Shown one piece after another: positions 14,920-23,324 of a stretch of 64,000 bases of DNA. Numbering within the stretch: the stretch's first letter is position 1; every line of letters starts with the position of its first letter. This DNA comes from Variovorax fucosicus (GTDB lineage Bacteria; Pseudomonadota; Gammaproteobacteria; Burkholderiales; Burkholderiaceae_C). The stretch lies in assembly GCF_030316825.1 (NCBI RefSeq), contig NZ_JASZYU010000004.1:248001-312000 (forward strand), in the 5' to 3' direction. The notes beneath the pieces are model-generated. The model was not told where the DNA came from. It saw only the letters and a list, made by a program, of their open reading frames with translations, and did no database searches. A program made the translations under genes and the position numbers.

Positions 14920-15360
14920 ATGTCCGCTTCCACCACCGCCTCGATGTCTTCCGGCGTCACCACCACCTCGCTGCAAGACACGCTGGCCCTGGTCGGCCGC
15001 ATCCTGATCGCGTACCTGTTCATCCCTGCCGGCATCGGCAAGCTGATGGGCTTCGCGGGCACTGTCGGCTACATCACTTCGGTTGGCTTGCCCCTGCCGC
15101 AGGTCGGCGCAGCGATCGCGGTCATCGTGGAACTCGGGCTCGGCATCGCGCTGCTGCTCGGCTACAAGACCCGCATCGTGGCGATCGTCATGGCCCTGTT
15201 CACCATCGCTGCTGCCGTGTTCTTCCACAAGTACTGGTCGGCACCTGACGCGATGAAGATGATGCAGCAGATCAACTTCAACAAGAACATCGCCATCGCC
15301 GGTGGCCTGCTCGCATTGGCTGGTTTCGGCCCCGGTCGCCTGAGCATCGACAAGCGTTGA
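14920..15360 (+). CDS. DoxX family membrane protein
   Basis: 146 residues, four hydrophobic helices. The first is ILIAYLFIPAGIGKLMGF, with the DoxX-type FxxxGxxKL pattern, and AVIVELGLGIALLLGYKTR is the core of the family. An N-terminal Ser/Thr-rich stretch (about 1-20) precedes the first helix. CCAGGAG lies 8 bp before the ATG. DoxX proteins are often linked to quinone or thiol redox systems at the membrane. Here it sits between a pirin and a flavodoxin-type quinone reductase, supporting a redox-stress role. Confidence 0.92.
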   Translation: MSASTTASMSSGVTTTSLQDTLALVGRILIAYLFIPAGIGKLMGFAGTVGYITSVGLPLPQVGAAIAVIVELGLGIALLLGYKTRIVAIVMALFTIAAAVFFHKYWSAPDAMKMMQQINFNKNIAIAGGLLALAGFGPGRLSIDKR

Positions 15361-15392
15361 TTCTCTTGATTGCCTGAGCCAAGGAAATTCAC

Positions 15393-15956
15393 GTGTCGAA
15401 GATCGCAGTCGTTTTTCATTCGGGCTATGGCCACACGCAGCGCATGGCCCAGTCCGTGGCGGATGGTGCCGGTGCCGAACTCGTCCAGATCGATGCCGAT
15501 GGCAACCTGCCTGCGGGCGGATGGGAGGTGCTGGCTGCCGCCGATGCCATCATCATGGGCTCGCCGACCTACATGGGCAGCGTGAGCTGGCAGTTCAAGA
15601 AGTTTGCCGATGCTTCGTCCAAGCCCTGGTTCACCCAGGCCTGGAAGGACAAGCTGTTTGCCGGCTTCACCAACAGCGCCACCATGAACGGCGACAAGCT
15701 CTCGACGCTGCACTACCTGTTCACGCTGGCGATGCAGCAGGGCGGTATCTGGGTCGGCACCGCGATCATGCCGAGCAACGCCAAGGCGGCGCTGCGCAGC
15801 GATGTCAACTATGTTGGCTCCTTCAGCGGCGCGATGGCGCAGTCGCCGTCGGACTCGTCCCCGGCTGAAATGCCGGCGGGCGACCTCGAGACGGCACGCC
15901 TGTTCGGCGAGCGCGTGGCCAAGGTGTCCGAGCGCTGGTCTGCCGGAAAGGGCTGA
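15393..15956 (+). CDS. Flavodoxin-fold NAD(P)H:quinone oxidoreductase (WrbA-like)
   Basis: 187-residue flavodoxin-like protein starting at GTG 15393 with AAGGAAA upstream. The FMN phosphate-binding loop is HSGYGHTQRMAQ (residues 8-19) and the second FMN contact is MGSPTYMGSVSWQFKKFAD, close to WrbA. It should reduce quinones by two electrons using NAD(P)H, avoiding semiquinone radicals. Third gene of the pirin-doxX-reductase-pirin set, 32 bp after doxX, probably under the divergent LysR regulator. Confidence 0.9.
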   Translation: MSKIAVVFHSGYGHTQRMAQSVADGAGAELVQIDADGNLPAGGWEVLAAADAIIMGSPTYMGSVSWQFKKFADASSKPWFTQAWKDKLFAGFTNSATMNGDKLSTLHYLFTLAMQQGGIWVGTAIMPSNAKAALRSDVNYVGSFSGAMAQSPSDSSPAEMPAGDLETARLFGERVAKVSERWSAGKG

Positions 15957-15969
15957 GGCATGATGCAGC

Positions 15970-16881
15970 ATGGACTCGCTTTTATTGCTGCATCCCGCTG
16001 ACAAGGACCTCGGCGGCGGCTTCAAGGTACGGCGCCTGCTGCCGGCCGCGAAGCGCCGCTCGGTTGGGCCTTTCGTCTTCTTCGATCACTTCGGGCCGGC
16101 TACCGAGCAGCCCGGTGCCCAGCACGATGTGCGGCCGCATCCGCATATTGGCCTGGCCACGGTGACCTACCTGTTCGAGGGCGCGATGATGCACCGCGAC
16201 AGCCTCGGCAGCGTGCAGGAGATCCTGCCCGGCGCCATCAACTGGATGACGGCCGGCCGCGGCATCGTGCACTCCGAGCGCAAGCCCGAACGGCTGCTCG
16301 AATCCACCTACACCAACCACGGCCTCCAACTCTGGGCCGCGCTGCCGCAAGCCTTCGAAGAGACCGACCCGAGCTTCGAGCACACGCCGGCCGCCGCGAT
16401 CCCCGAGGCGGTGGTGCAGGGCGTGCCGGTGCGCGTGCTGATCGGCGAAGCATTCGACCTGCGCTCTCCGGTCAAGACCTTCGCGCCGACGCTTTACCTC
16501 GACATCGCGCTGCCGGCCGGCAAGCGCTTCGAGCTGCCGGCACTGGCGGCCGAAATGGCGATCTATCCGGTGGATGGCGACGTGTCGGTCGACGGTACGC
16601 CGCTCTCTGCGTACACCATGGCGGCGCTGCCCGATGGCACCGGGGCCGTGCTGCAGGCAGAAGCACCGGTGCGCCTGATGGTGGTCGGCGGCGAGGCGCT
16701 CGATGGCCCGCGCTACATCACCTGGAACTTTGTTTCGAGCCGGCGCGAGCGCATCCTCGAAGCGGGTGCCGACTGGGCCGCCCAGCGCATGGGCCACGTG
16801 GCTGGCGAAACCGAGTTCATCCCGCTGCCGGGCCATCCGTTCGGCGTGCAGGAACCCGACGTCAAGACCACGCCGGTCTAG
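15970..16881 (+). CDS. Pirin family protein, second copy
   Basis: 303-residue bicupin of the longer pirin type. It has FDHFGPATEQPG, the metal site in DVRPHPHIGLATVTYLFEG (His, His) with ...DSLG, and WMTAGRGIVHSERKPE (His and Glu), then the C-terminal pirin domain with ALDGPRYITWNFVSSRRERI. It shares only the fold with the pirin at 14145, so this is not a recent duplication. It starts 13 bp after the flavodoxin gene, and its stop is 1 bp from the convergent cytochrome gene. Confidence 0.93.
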   Translation: MDSLLLLHPADKDLGGGFKVRRLLPAAKRRSVGPFVFFDHFGPATEQPGAQHDVRPHPHIGLATVTYLFEGAMMHRDSLGSVQEILPGAINWMTAGRGIVHSERKPERLLESTYTNHGLQLWAALPQAFEETDPSFEHTPAAAIPEAVVQGVPVRVLIGEAFDLRSPVKTFAPTLYLDIALPAGKRFELPALAAEMAIYPVDGDVSVDGTPLSAYTMAALPDGTGAVLQAEAPVRLMVVGGEALDGPRYITWNFVSSRRERILEAGADWAAQRMGHVAGETEFIPLPGHPFGVQEPDVKTTPV

Positions 16882-16882
16882 G

Positions 16883-18166
16883 TCAGCGGCGCATCGTCTC
16901 GCGGAGCGTGACCGGGGCCGCGTCGTTGCCCCACGCGCCGCGCACGTAGGTCAGCACCGCGGCAATTTCCTCGTCGTCGAGCAGGTGCCCGAACGGCGGC
17001 ATGCCGTAGGGCCGCGGGTTGCCGGCCGTGGCAGGCAAGAAGCCGCCGCGGCGCACGGCCTGGATCAGGTTCACCGGTGTTTCCATGTTCACGGCGCGAC
17101 TGCCGGCCAGAGCCGGATAGGCGCCCGGCTGGCCCTGGCCCGCATCGCCATGGCAGTAGGCACAGCGCTGGTCGTAGACGCGTGCGCCGCGCGCCATCAC
17201 GCCGGTGTCGCGGCGCTGCGCCACGGCGCTGGCCGGAGCCGGCGTGCTGTCCGGCAATTGCTGCAGGTAGGTCGCCATCGCCCCGAGGTCGTCGTCGCTG
17301 AGGTACTGGGTGCTGCGGTACACCACGTCCGCCATCGGGCCCATGACCGATGCGCGCGGCGAGGTGCCGGTCTTCAGCAGGTCGACCACATGCTGCTTCT
17401 CCCAGCCGGCGACGCTGGCCTCGCGCTTCGAGGTGAGCGATGGCGCATACCAGCGCTCCACCGGGATCGAACCGCCCGACAGCCCGCGCTCGCCTTCGGT
17501 GGCGCCCAGCGCATTGCGCGGGCCGTGGCATGCGATGCAGTGGCCGAGGCCGTTGACCAGGTACGCGCCGCGGTTCCATTCGGCCGGCCTGGCAGCGTCG
17601 GCCACGAACGTGCCCGGCGTGAACGAGAGCATCCGCCACACCGCGAGCGCCGCCTGTGTGTCGTACGGAAAGCGCAGCTTGTGCGCCGTGTTCGGCGCGT
17701 CGGTGGCCGGCACGGTGCGCAGCCATGCGTAGAGGGCGTCGGAATCGGCGCGCGTCACCTGCGTGAAGCTGGGGTATGGAAACGCCGGGTACAGCAGCCG
17801 GCCATCCTTCGAGCGGCCGTTGTGCAGGGCGCGCCAGAACTGCGCGGCGCTCCAGCTGCCGATGCCGGTGCGTTCGTCGGGCGTCAGGTTGCCCGCGTAG
17901 ACGGTGCCGAAGGGCGTGTCGATGCCGAGGCCGCCCGCATAGGCCGCGCCGCCGCGGGTGGTATGGCAACCCGCGCAATTGCCGGCCAGCGCGAGGTAGC
18001 GGCCGCGCTCGACCTGTTGCGGCGTGGCGTCGAACGTCAGCGGCGGGTCGGGCAGCGCGTCTTCGCCGCGCAGGTTGAGCGCGACCACGGTGGCTGCGGC
18101 CAGCGCGAGCAGTGCCACCATCACGGCAAGCAGGGACACGGTGCGCCGAAGCATCGGGGACTTCAT
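16883..18166 (-). CDS. Tri-heme cytochrome c, membrane dehydrogenase subunit type
   Basis: 427 residues with an N-terminal signal-anchor (VSLLAVMVALLALAAATVVAL) and three CxxCH heme sites: CAGCH, CIACH and CAYCH. Spacing and length match the cytochrome subunit of alcohol, aldehyde or gluconate dehydrogenases, which passes electrons from a periplasmic dehydrogenase to ubiquinone. No dehydrogenase subunit lies next to it; the partner is the overlapping cytochrome c4-like gene upstream (ATGA overlap). The role as a terminal or linking electron carrier is inferred. Confidence 0.88.
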   Translation of the reverse strand: MKSPMLRRTVSLLAVMVALLALAAATVVALNLRGEDALPDPPLTFDATPQQVERGRYLALAGNCAGCHTTRGGAAYAGGLGIDTPFGTVYAGNLTPDERTGIGSWSAAQFWRALHNGRSKDGRLLYPAFPYPSFTQVTRADSDALYAWLRTVPATDAPNTAHKLRFPYDTQAALAVWRMLSFTPGTFVADAARPAEWNRGAYLVNGLGHCIACHGPRNALGATEGERGLSGGSIPVERWYAPSLTSKREASVAGWEKQHVVDLLKTGTSPRASVMGPMADVVYRSTQYLSDDDLGAMATYLQQLPDSTPAPASAVAQRRDTGVMARGARVYDQRCAYCHGDAGQGQPGAYPALAGSRAVNMETPVNLIQAVRRGGFLPATAGNPRPYGMPPFGHLLDDEEIAAVLTYVRGAWGNDAAPVTLRETMRR

Positions 18167-18861
18167 TTCGGCATCGCGCTGCAGGGCAGCGGCAGCGGGC
18201 CGGGCAAGGCGGCCAGGGGCTTGGGATCGGCCGGCATCGGCTGCAGCGCGAGCCAGCTGGCAACGGCGTTGATGTCCGTCGTCGTCAGCTTGCGGCCCAC
18301 CTGCGCCATGCAGTCGGGCGCGAGCGCATGACGGTCATCGGTCAACCACGCCCCCAGCTGCGACGACAGGTACAGGCGCGGCAGGCCGACCAGCGCAGGA
18401 ATGCCGGGTTGCACGCCGGTGAGCGCCGCGCCGTGGCACTGCACGCAGGCCGGGATCTTGCGCGTTGCGTCGCCTTCCTGCGCCAGCGTCTTGCCGCGCG
18501 CCAGGGTGGCGGCACTGGCATCGGTGCGTTCGCTGACCGGCGGGTAGGGCAGGTCGAGCGCAGCAAAGTACCCGGCGATCTCGCGCAGGTAATCGTCCGA
18601 CAGGTGCTGCACCAGGTGCGTCATGTCGGAATTGAAGCGGCGGCCGTCGCGAAAGCTGACCAGTTGATTGAACAGGTAGCCCGCCGGCTTGCCCGCCAGG
18701 CGCGGAAAGTAGGCCGTGCTGCTGGCGGCGCCTTCCCGGCCATGGCAGGCGATGCAGGCCGCCACGCGCGGTGCGATGTCATCGGCCGGTGCCGCGTGCG
18801 CGAACGGGTTCAGCGTGAAGGTCAGCGCAAGCAGCGCGGCGAGAGGGTGCAGGGGTTTCAA
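18163..18861 (-). CDS. Di-heme cytochrome c (c4-like)
   Basis: 232 residues from a TTG start at 18861, chosen because the signal peptide (LHPLAALLALTFTLNPFAHAA) begins there; no nearer ATG gives a full signal. Two heme motifs, CIACHGREG and CVQCHGAAL, divide the protein into two similar halves as in cytochrome c4, with methionines placed as axial ligands. A third cysteine pair near the end (CMAQ, PCSAM) is not a heme site. It overlaps the tri-heme cytochrome by 4 bp, so the two are translated together and probably form one electron-transfer chain. Confidence 0.82.
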   Translation of the reverse strand: MKPLHPLAALLALTFTLNPFAHAAPADDIAPRVAACIACHGREGAASSTAYFPRLAGKPAGYLFNQLVSFRDGRRFNSDMTHLVQHLSDDYLREIAGYFAALDLPYPPVSERTDASAATLARGKTLAQEGDATRKIPACVQCHGAALTGVQPGIPALVGLPRLYLSSQLGAWLTDDRHALAPDCMAQVGRKLTTTDINAVASWLALQPMPADPKPLAALPGPLPLPCSAMPK

Positions 18862-19087
18862 GGTAGTCCAGCGAACGGGGCGCCCGGTGCCGTACTGTGC
18901 CACCTGCCGGCGGCGGATACAGCATCCGGCACGATCAGGTCGGGTATAGCAGTCGCATGGCAGCCGCGCCCGCCTGCTTCGGTACACTGGGAACCGTCCT
19001 GCTCCGCGCTGCGGAAACGTCTTTGCGACCGCGCCCGCTTCTGCTCCGAGCCGCGCCAGGCACCCACCCAACTCCTACAGTTTTCGC

Positions 19088-19405
19088 ATGCGTCGACCAC
19101 CTCTCCAATTGCGGTTGGGCAACCAATGGTCTTTCTTTTGCCAGCCACGGGCCGAACTGCGCCTGCTCGGGACGGTTCAGGATGGCATGCAGATCGGAGC
19201 GCTCGCCCAACTGCCCGATGGTGCCTATGCCCAGGTCAATGGCGATTTGGTCCGGATCCTGAACACCAGCCGGGTCGAACACGCGCTGGATCGCGCCACC
19301 GGCACGCCGCGGGCGGCGCGCAACGCGCCGCCACCGCCCCGGCCGCCCGAGCATCAGCCGATCGTCACGATCAAGAAGAAGCGGCGCATCATCATTGCGC
19401 CCTGA
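19088..19405 (+). CDS. Conserved-looking hypothetical protein
   Basis: 105 residues, not assigned. The centre (AELRLLGTVQDGMQIGALAQLPDGAYAQVNGDLVRILNTSRVEHAL) has the alternating pattern of a small beta domain. A Pro/Arg-rich linker and a basic tail (TIKKKRRIIIAP) follow. It has no signal peptide or membrane helix. The Shine-Dalgarno is poor, so the start is uncertain. It lies 91 bp upstream of czcI on the same strand but shows no metal-binding motif. Confidence 0.62.
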   Translation: MRRPPLQLRLGNQWSFFCQPRAELRLLGTVQDGMQIGALAQLPDGAYAQVNGDLVRILNTSRVEHALDRATGTPRAARNAPPPPRPPEHQPIVTIKKKRRIIIAP

Positions 19406-19496
19406 GCGCATGAGGGTCGATGGGGCGCTGGCCGCGCGGCCGCGGCCTGACCGGCGGCCGCGAAAGGTCAATCAGGGCGCTGCTAGACTTTGCGCG

Positions 19497-19844
19497 ATGC
19501 GTCGTTGGCTCGCCCTCTTTCTGCTGGTCTTGCTGCCGCTCCTGTCGAGCTGGAGCGTGGCATCGGCGTACTGCGGCGACGAGTCCGGTGCGCGTGCACA
19601 GCACCTCGGCCATCATGTGGACAAGCACCACGGCGATGGTCAGGACGTCTCGCCGGACAACCCAAGCGCAAACGCGGCCGATGCCGACTGCGACCATTGC
19701 CACAGCCCCGGGGCCACGCCGTTGAACCTTGAACGCGCCGTGCAGCCTGCAGTGCCCCGTTTGCCGATGCGTTGGCGTGAAGTGGCACTGCGTGCGCCAC
19801 CGACGTCTCTGCCGGAACGCCCGAAATGGGCACGCCTCGCCTGA
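19497..19844 (+). CDS. czcI: CzcI-like exported His/Cys protein
   Basis: 115 residues with a signal peptide (MRRWLALFLLVLLPLLSSWSVASA). The mature part is rich in metal ligands: YCGDE, HLGHHVDKHHGDG and DADCDHCHSPG. This composition, size and position before czcC match CzcI of the Cupriavidus czcNICBA system, a small periplasmic protein that affects induction of cobalt-zinc-cadmium efflux. No ribosome binding site is obvious, and a TAGACT (19484-19489) lies just before the ATG. First gene of the metal-efflux operon. Confidence 0.82.
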   Translation: MRRWLALFLLVLLPLLSSWSVASAYCGDESGARAQHLGHHVDKHHGDGQDVSPDNPSANAADADCDHCHSPGATPLNLERAVQPAVPRLPMRWREVALRAPPTSLPERPKWARLA

Positions 19845-19967
19845 TCGGCGAGGCGGGTCATCAACTTCCCTGGTTCCCGTTTGCGTGCGGCTTCGCGTCG
19901 CGCGTGGCGATCGTCCTGATCGCACCTTGCCGATCTCTCGTGAGTTCAATCATCACCGGAGAATCGG

Positions 19968-21245
19968 ATGCACCGAAGAAGACGAAGAGTGGGCCGCCTG
20001 GCGCTGGCCCTGGCTGGCCTGGTCGGCGCTGCGAGCGCTTTCGCCCAGGCGCAAAACGCTGAAACGGGCGCCGCCGCCCCGACGCTCAAGCAGGCCTTCG
20101 AGGCCGCCTGGTCGCGGCAGCCGGAAGCCGTCGCGCTGCGCTTGCGCCGGGACGCCGCCCAGGCACAGCAGCAAGCCGCACAGGCCTGGACGCCCGAGCC
20201 GACGGCGCTGACGCTCTCGAACAAGACCGATCGACTCAACCGAAACCTGGGCGCGCACGAGCTCGAGGTGGGCGTCGCCATTCCGCTGTGGCTGCCCGGC
20301 GAGCGCGCGCGCAGCGGCGCTTTGGCCGAGGCGGAAACGAGTGGCGTCGAAAGCCGTGTGCTGGCGGCGCAACTGCGCATGGCCGGCGTGTTGCGCGAGG
20401 CCTGGTGGCAATGGCAGCGCGCGCTGGTCGAAGCCGGTTCGGCGCGCGACCAACGCGCCAATGCAGGCCTGCTCGCGGCCGACGTGGCGAAGCGCCTGAA
20501 GGCGGGCGACCTTGCCCGTGCCGATCAGCACCAGGCCGATGGTGCGGTGGCGGCGGCCGAGTCCGCCGAAGCGCGGGCAATGGCTGCGCTGGCCGGTGCG
20601 GCGCAGCAATTGCGCATCGCCTCGGTAGGCGCTGCGCCGCGCGGGGGCAACGCCACGCCGGCTGGCCTGGAACCGGAGCCACCGGTCGATGCGGCATCGG
20701 CGCGCGATGTGGCCATGCACCCGGCCTTCAGGGATCTGCAAGACCGCGCGACCGTGGCCGAAAGCGCTGCGGCGCTCGGCGCCGTGCGCACGCGCGCCAA
20801 CCCCGAACTGACGCTGGCTGCAACGCGCGAGCGTGACCTGCGCGGCGAGCGCTACGAACCGTCGATAACCCTCGGCCTGCGCATTCCGTTCGGCGGCGGC
20901 AGCCGCCATACCGCCCGCACGGCCAGCGCACAGGCTGAAGCCACCGAGTTGCAGACGCAACTGCTGCTGGAACGCGAACGCATCGAGGCCGAGCAGGAGG
21001 CCGCGCGCGCTCGCGTGGCATCGGCCCGCGCACAGCTCTCGGCCGCCGAGCGCCGCGCACAACTCGCCAGCGAGTCGCGCGGCTTCTTCGACAAGTCGTT
21101 CCGGCTCGGCGAAACCGATCTGCCGACACGGTTGCGCATCGAGGCCGAAGCCGCCGAGGCACGACGCCAGGCCGCGAGCGCCCGCATCGAGGTGGCCGCT
21201 GCCATCTCGCAATGGCGACAGGCGCTGGGCCTGCTCCCCGAATGA
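19968..21245 (+). CDS. czcC: CzcC-like outer membrane efflux protein (TolC family)
   Basis: 425 residues with a basic N-terminus and signal (RRVGRLALALAGLVGAASAFA). Two repeats of the TolC fold follow, mainly long alanine/glutamine-rich helices such as RRDAAQAQQQAAQAW and ARARVASARAQLSAAERRAQLA. The outer membrane channel would carry metal ions expelled by CzcA through CzcB. GGAGAA precedes the ATG. Its TGA overlaps the next ATG (ATGA), so translation is coupled to the accessory gene. Confidence 0.9.
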   Translation: MHRRRRRVGRLALALAGLVGAASAFAQAQNAETGAAAPTLKQAFEAAWSRQPEAVALRLRRDAAQAQQQAAQAWTPEPTALTLSNKTDRLNRNLGAHELEVGVAIPLWLPGERARSGALAEAETSGVESRVLAAQLRMAGVLREAWWQWQRALVEAGSARDQRANAGLLAADVAKRLKAGDLARADQHQADGAVAAAESAEARAMAALAGAAQQLRIASVGAAPRGGNATPAGLEPEPPVDAASARDVAMHPAFRDLQDRATVAESAAALGAVRTRANPELTLAATRERDLRGERYEPSITLGLRIPFGGGSRHTARTASAQAEATELQTQLLLERERIEAEQEAARARVASARAQLSAAERRAQLASESRGFFDKSFRLGETDLPTRLRIEAEAAEARRQAASARIEVAAAISQWRQALGLLPE

Positions 21246-21814
21246 ACGCACAGGACAACTTCTTCATGAACACTCTTTTGATCCGTGTTGCCGCGTTCGT
21301 GGCGATGCTCTTTCTGCTCGCGGGTGCCGCATCGGCGGACGGCGACCATGACGCCCCGGCCGCTTCGGCCGGCCCGGCGCTGCCGCGCTTCGCCGCCGTT
21401 TCCGACACCTTCGAATTGGTCGGCGTGCTCAATGGCAAGCAACTCACGATGTACCTCGACCGCTTTGCCGACAACAGCCCCGTGAAGGACGCACAACTCG
21501 ATCTCGAGATCGACGGCGCGAAGGTTCAGGCAACGCCGCACGGTGAAGGCGAGTTCGAGGCCCTGCTGGCCGAGGCGCCCAAGGCCGGTGTGCTGTCGAT
21601 TGTGGTCACCGTCGTCGCGGGCAAGGAGTCCGACCTGCTGGCTGGCGAACTCGATATCCATGAGGCTGCGCATGCCGATACGGCAGCGGCAAGACCGCGC
21701 TGGCAACGCATGGCGACCTGGGCCATCGGCGCGCTGCTGGCCCTGGGCCTGCTCGCGTGGCTTGGCCGCCGAATGACGGCCGCGCGGCAGCGCCGCATCG
21801 GAGGTGCCGCATGA
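21242..21814 (+). CDS. Czc-operon accessory membrane-anchored protein
   Basis: 190 residues. A signal or anchor segment (FVAMLFLLAGAASA, about 20-33) is followed by a beta-rich domain (LNGKQLTMYLDRFADNSPVKDAQLDLEIDGAKV...GEGEFEALL...VVTVVAGKESDLLAGELDIHE). A C-terminal transmembrane helix (WAIGALLALGLLAWLG) and basic tail end it. No channel, permease or adaptor fold is visible. The domain looks like the small globular module found at the start of some CzcB-type adaptors. It overlaps both neighbours by 4 bp. A periplasmic metal chaperone or assembly factor is possible; the function is not proven. Confidence 0.72.
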   Translation: MNAQDNFFMNTLLIRVAAFVAMLFLLAGAASADGDHDAPAASAGPALPRFAAVSDTFELVGVLNGKQLTMYLDRFADNSPVKDAQLDLEIDGAKVQATPHGEGEFEALLAEAPKAGVLSIVVTVVAGKESDLLAGELDIHEAAHADTAAARPRWQRMATWAIGALLALGLLAWLGRRMTAARQRRIGGAA

Positions 21815-22920
21815 AGCGCGCGCTACTTCTCCTGATGGCCGGGCTGACGCTGGCACTGACCGGTTCGCCGTTGCTCGCCGGCGAAGGCCATGACCATGGC
21901 GACGCGCCCGCGGCGTCCAACGCCAACGGCCCGCAGCGCCAGCCCGATGGCAGCGTGTTCCTGCCCAAGCCCGCCCAGCGCCAGCTTGGCGTGCGCACGC
22001 TGGCCGCCGTGGCCGGTGAACTGCCGCGCACCGTTGAACTCAACGGCCGCGTGCTGATGGATCCCAACGCGGGCGGCAAGGTGCAGGCGGTCGTGGCCGG
22101 CCGCATCGAGCCCGGGCCGAAGGGCCTGCCGGATGCCGGCCAGGCGGTGCGCAAGGGGGAGGTGCTGGCCTGGGTGCTGCCCACGGCAGCGCCGATCGAG
22201 CGCTCGAACCAGGCCGCGCAACTGGCCGAACTGCGCGCCGGCCTGGCGCTGGCCAACAAGCGCGTGGCGCGGCTGAAGGAACTGGCCGACACAGTGCCTC
22301 GCAAGGACATCGAGGCCGCCGAGAGCGAGGCAGCGAGTTTTGCGGCCCGCGCTGGCGCCGTCGGTGCGGGCCTGAGCAGCCGCGACGCGCTGGTCGCGCC
22401 GGTGTCGGGCGTGATCGCTGCGGCGAACGTGGTGGCCGGGCAGGTGGTCGACGCGCGCGAACTGGTCTTCGAGATCGTCGACCCTTCGCGCCTGCGGATC
22501 GAAGCGCTGGCGTTCGATGCTGCGCTGGCATCCGATGTGGGTGGCGCAACGCTGGCGCTGGGCAACGAGCGGGTGCCGCTGGTCTTCATCGGCGCGGCGC
22601 GCAGCCTGCGCGAGCAGGCGCTGCCGATGAGCTTCCGCGCCGAAGGGGCGGTGCTGTCGAAGCTCGCGGTGGGCCAGCCGGTGCGGGTGTTCGTGCAGAC
22701 GAAGCAGAAGGTCAAGGGCATCGCGCTGCCGGTGGTGTCGCTCATGAAGAACCCGGCGAACCAGACGATCGTGTGGGTCAAGACGGATGCCGAACGCTTT
22801 GCGCCGCGCACAGTGACGACGGAGCCGCTGGACGGTGTGAACGTCGCGGTGACTTCGGGGCTGGAGCCGGGCGATCGGGTGGCGACGCAGGGCGCCACGT
22901 TGATCAACCAGGTGCGCTGA
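21811..22920 (+). CDS. czcB: RND efflux periplasmic adaptor (CzcB-like)
   Basis: 369-residue membrane fusion protein that bridges CzcA and CzcC. After a signal peptide comes a His-containing segment (GEGHDHGD), a barrel-sandwich half (VAGRIEPGPKGLPDAGQAVRKGEVLAWV), a short helical hairpin (about 130-175), the second half (DALVAPVSGVIAAANVVAGQVVDA) and the C-terminal beta domain. Charged His/Asp residues near the N-terminus could bind metal. It starts in an ATGA overlap. The next operon gene, czcA, begins only 404 bp later, after two hairpin elements. Confidence 0.9.
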   Translation: MKRALLLLMAGLTLALTGSPLLAGEGHDHGDAPAASNANGPQRQPDGSVFLPKPAQRQLGVRTLAAVAGELPRTVELNGRVLMDPNAGGKVQAVVAGRIEPGPKGLPDAGQAVRKGEVLAWVLPTAAPIERSNQAAQLAELRAGLALANKRVARLKELADTVPRKDIEAAESEAASFAARAGAVGAGLSSRDALVAPVSGVIAAANVVAGQVVDARELVFEIVDPSRLRIEALAFDAALASDVGGATLALGNERVPLVFIGAARSLREQALPMSFRAEGAVLSKLAVGQPVRVFVQTKQKVKGIALPVVSLMKNPANQTIVWVKTDAERFAPRTVTTEPLDGVNVAVTSGLEPGDRVATQGATLINQVR

Positions 22921-22986
22921 CATGAAACGTAGCTTTTCGATTCGATGTGGGTCGGGTGACTTGGGGATTGCATGTCGCTCCGGGCG

Positions 22987-23082
22987 GGATCACGCCGACG
23001 GGGTACCTTGCTCCGCGAATGTCCCCCGGCCTGCGGCCTCCTCCTTTATTTCGCTGCGCAAGGCACCCCATCGGCGTGATCC
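22987..23082. repeat. Hairpin repeat element A
   Basis: Two 24-bp arms (22987-23010 and 23059-23082) are complementary at 22 of 24 positions; the arms start GGATCACGCCGA and end TCGGCGTGATCC. The 48-bp core (23011-23058) begins CTCCGCGAATGTCCCCCG and ends TTTATTTCGCTGCG. The same core recurs inverted in element B. Structure and placement resemble dispersed palindromic (REP-like) elements. Confidence 0.85.
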
Positions 23083-23126
23083 GTCAGGGCGGTGTTTGAT
23101 CGGCCCGCACCACCGCCGCGTCTCTC

Positions 23127-23220
23127 GTGCACAGGGCATCGGGTGCTCCCCGCAGCGAAATAAAGGAGGAGCCGAAGGCGGGGGACATTCGCGGAGGGGA
23201 GTACCCGGTGCCCTGTGCAC
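23127..23220. repeat. Hairpin repeat element B, inverted partner of A
   Basis: Two 25-bp arms (23127-23151 and 23196-23220) pair at 23 of 25 positions; the outer ends are GTGCACAGGGCA and TGCCCTGTGCAC. The core (23152-23195) is the reverse complement of the element A core with a few changes (shared CTCCGCGAATGTCCCCCG and CTCCTCCTTTATTTCGCTGC when read on minus). The arms differ from those of A apart from the inner part next to the core, so the two are related but distinct copies head to head. Confidence 0.85.
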
Positions 23221-23324
23221 GCCCCCCGAACGCCTTCGCCCCCAGCGCCTTCGCCCCGAACCGACGTGCCCCGCATGCAGCAATGCAAGCCACCGGCAAC
23301 ACAACCCGCTGGGGAGCAACTGAC

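Larger units (their letters stand above)
22921..23324. other. 404-bp gap inside the czc operon, filled by hairpin repeats
   Basis: No protein gene is credible here; the reading frames across it translate hairpin sequence. It holds two large imperfect hairpins (22987-23082 and 23127-23220) whose loop cores are inverted copies of each other. A proline-coding-like run with two GCCTTCGCCCC-type copies follows (about 23230-23262), then the czcA start. Everywhere else in this operon the genes overlap, so the gap looks like an insertion. Confidence 0.7.

Noticed and set aside
22987..23220. CRISPR array or insertion-sequence ends
   Set aside because: Only two hairpin units in inverted orientation, no spacers of constant length, no transposase and no target duplication seen.
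22922..23323. 133-residue frame between czcB and czcA
   Set aside because: It translates the two hairpin repeats; the opposite strand is equally open, as expected for inverted repeats.
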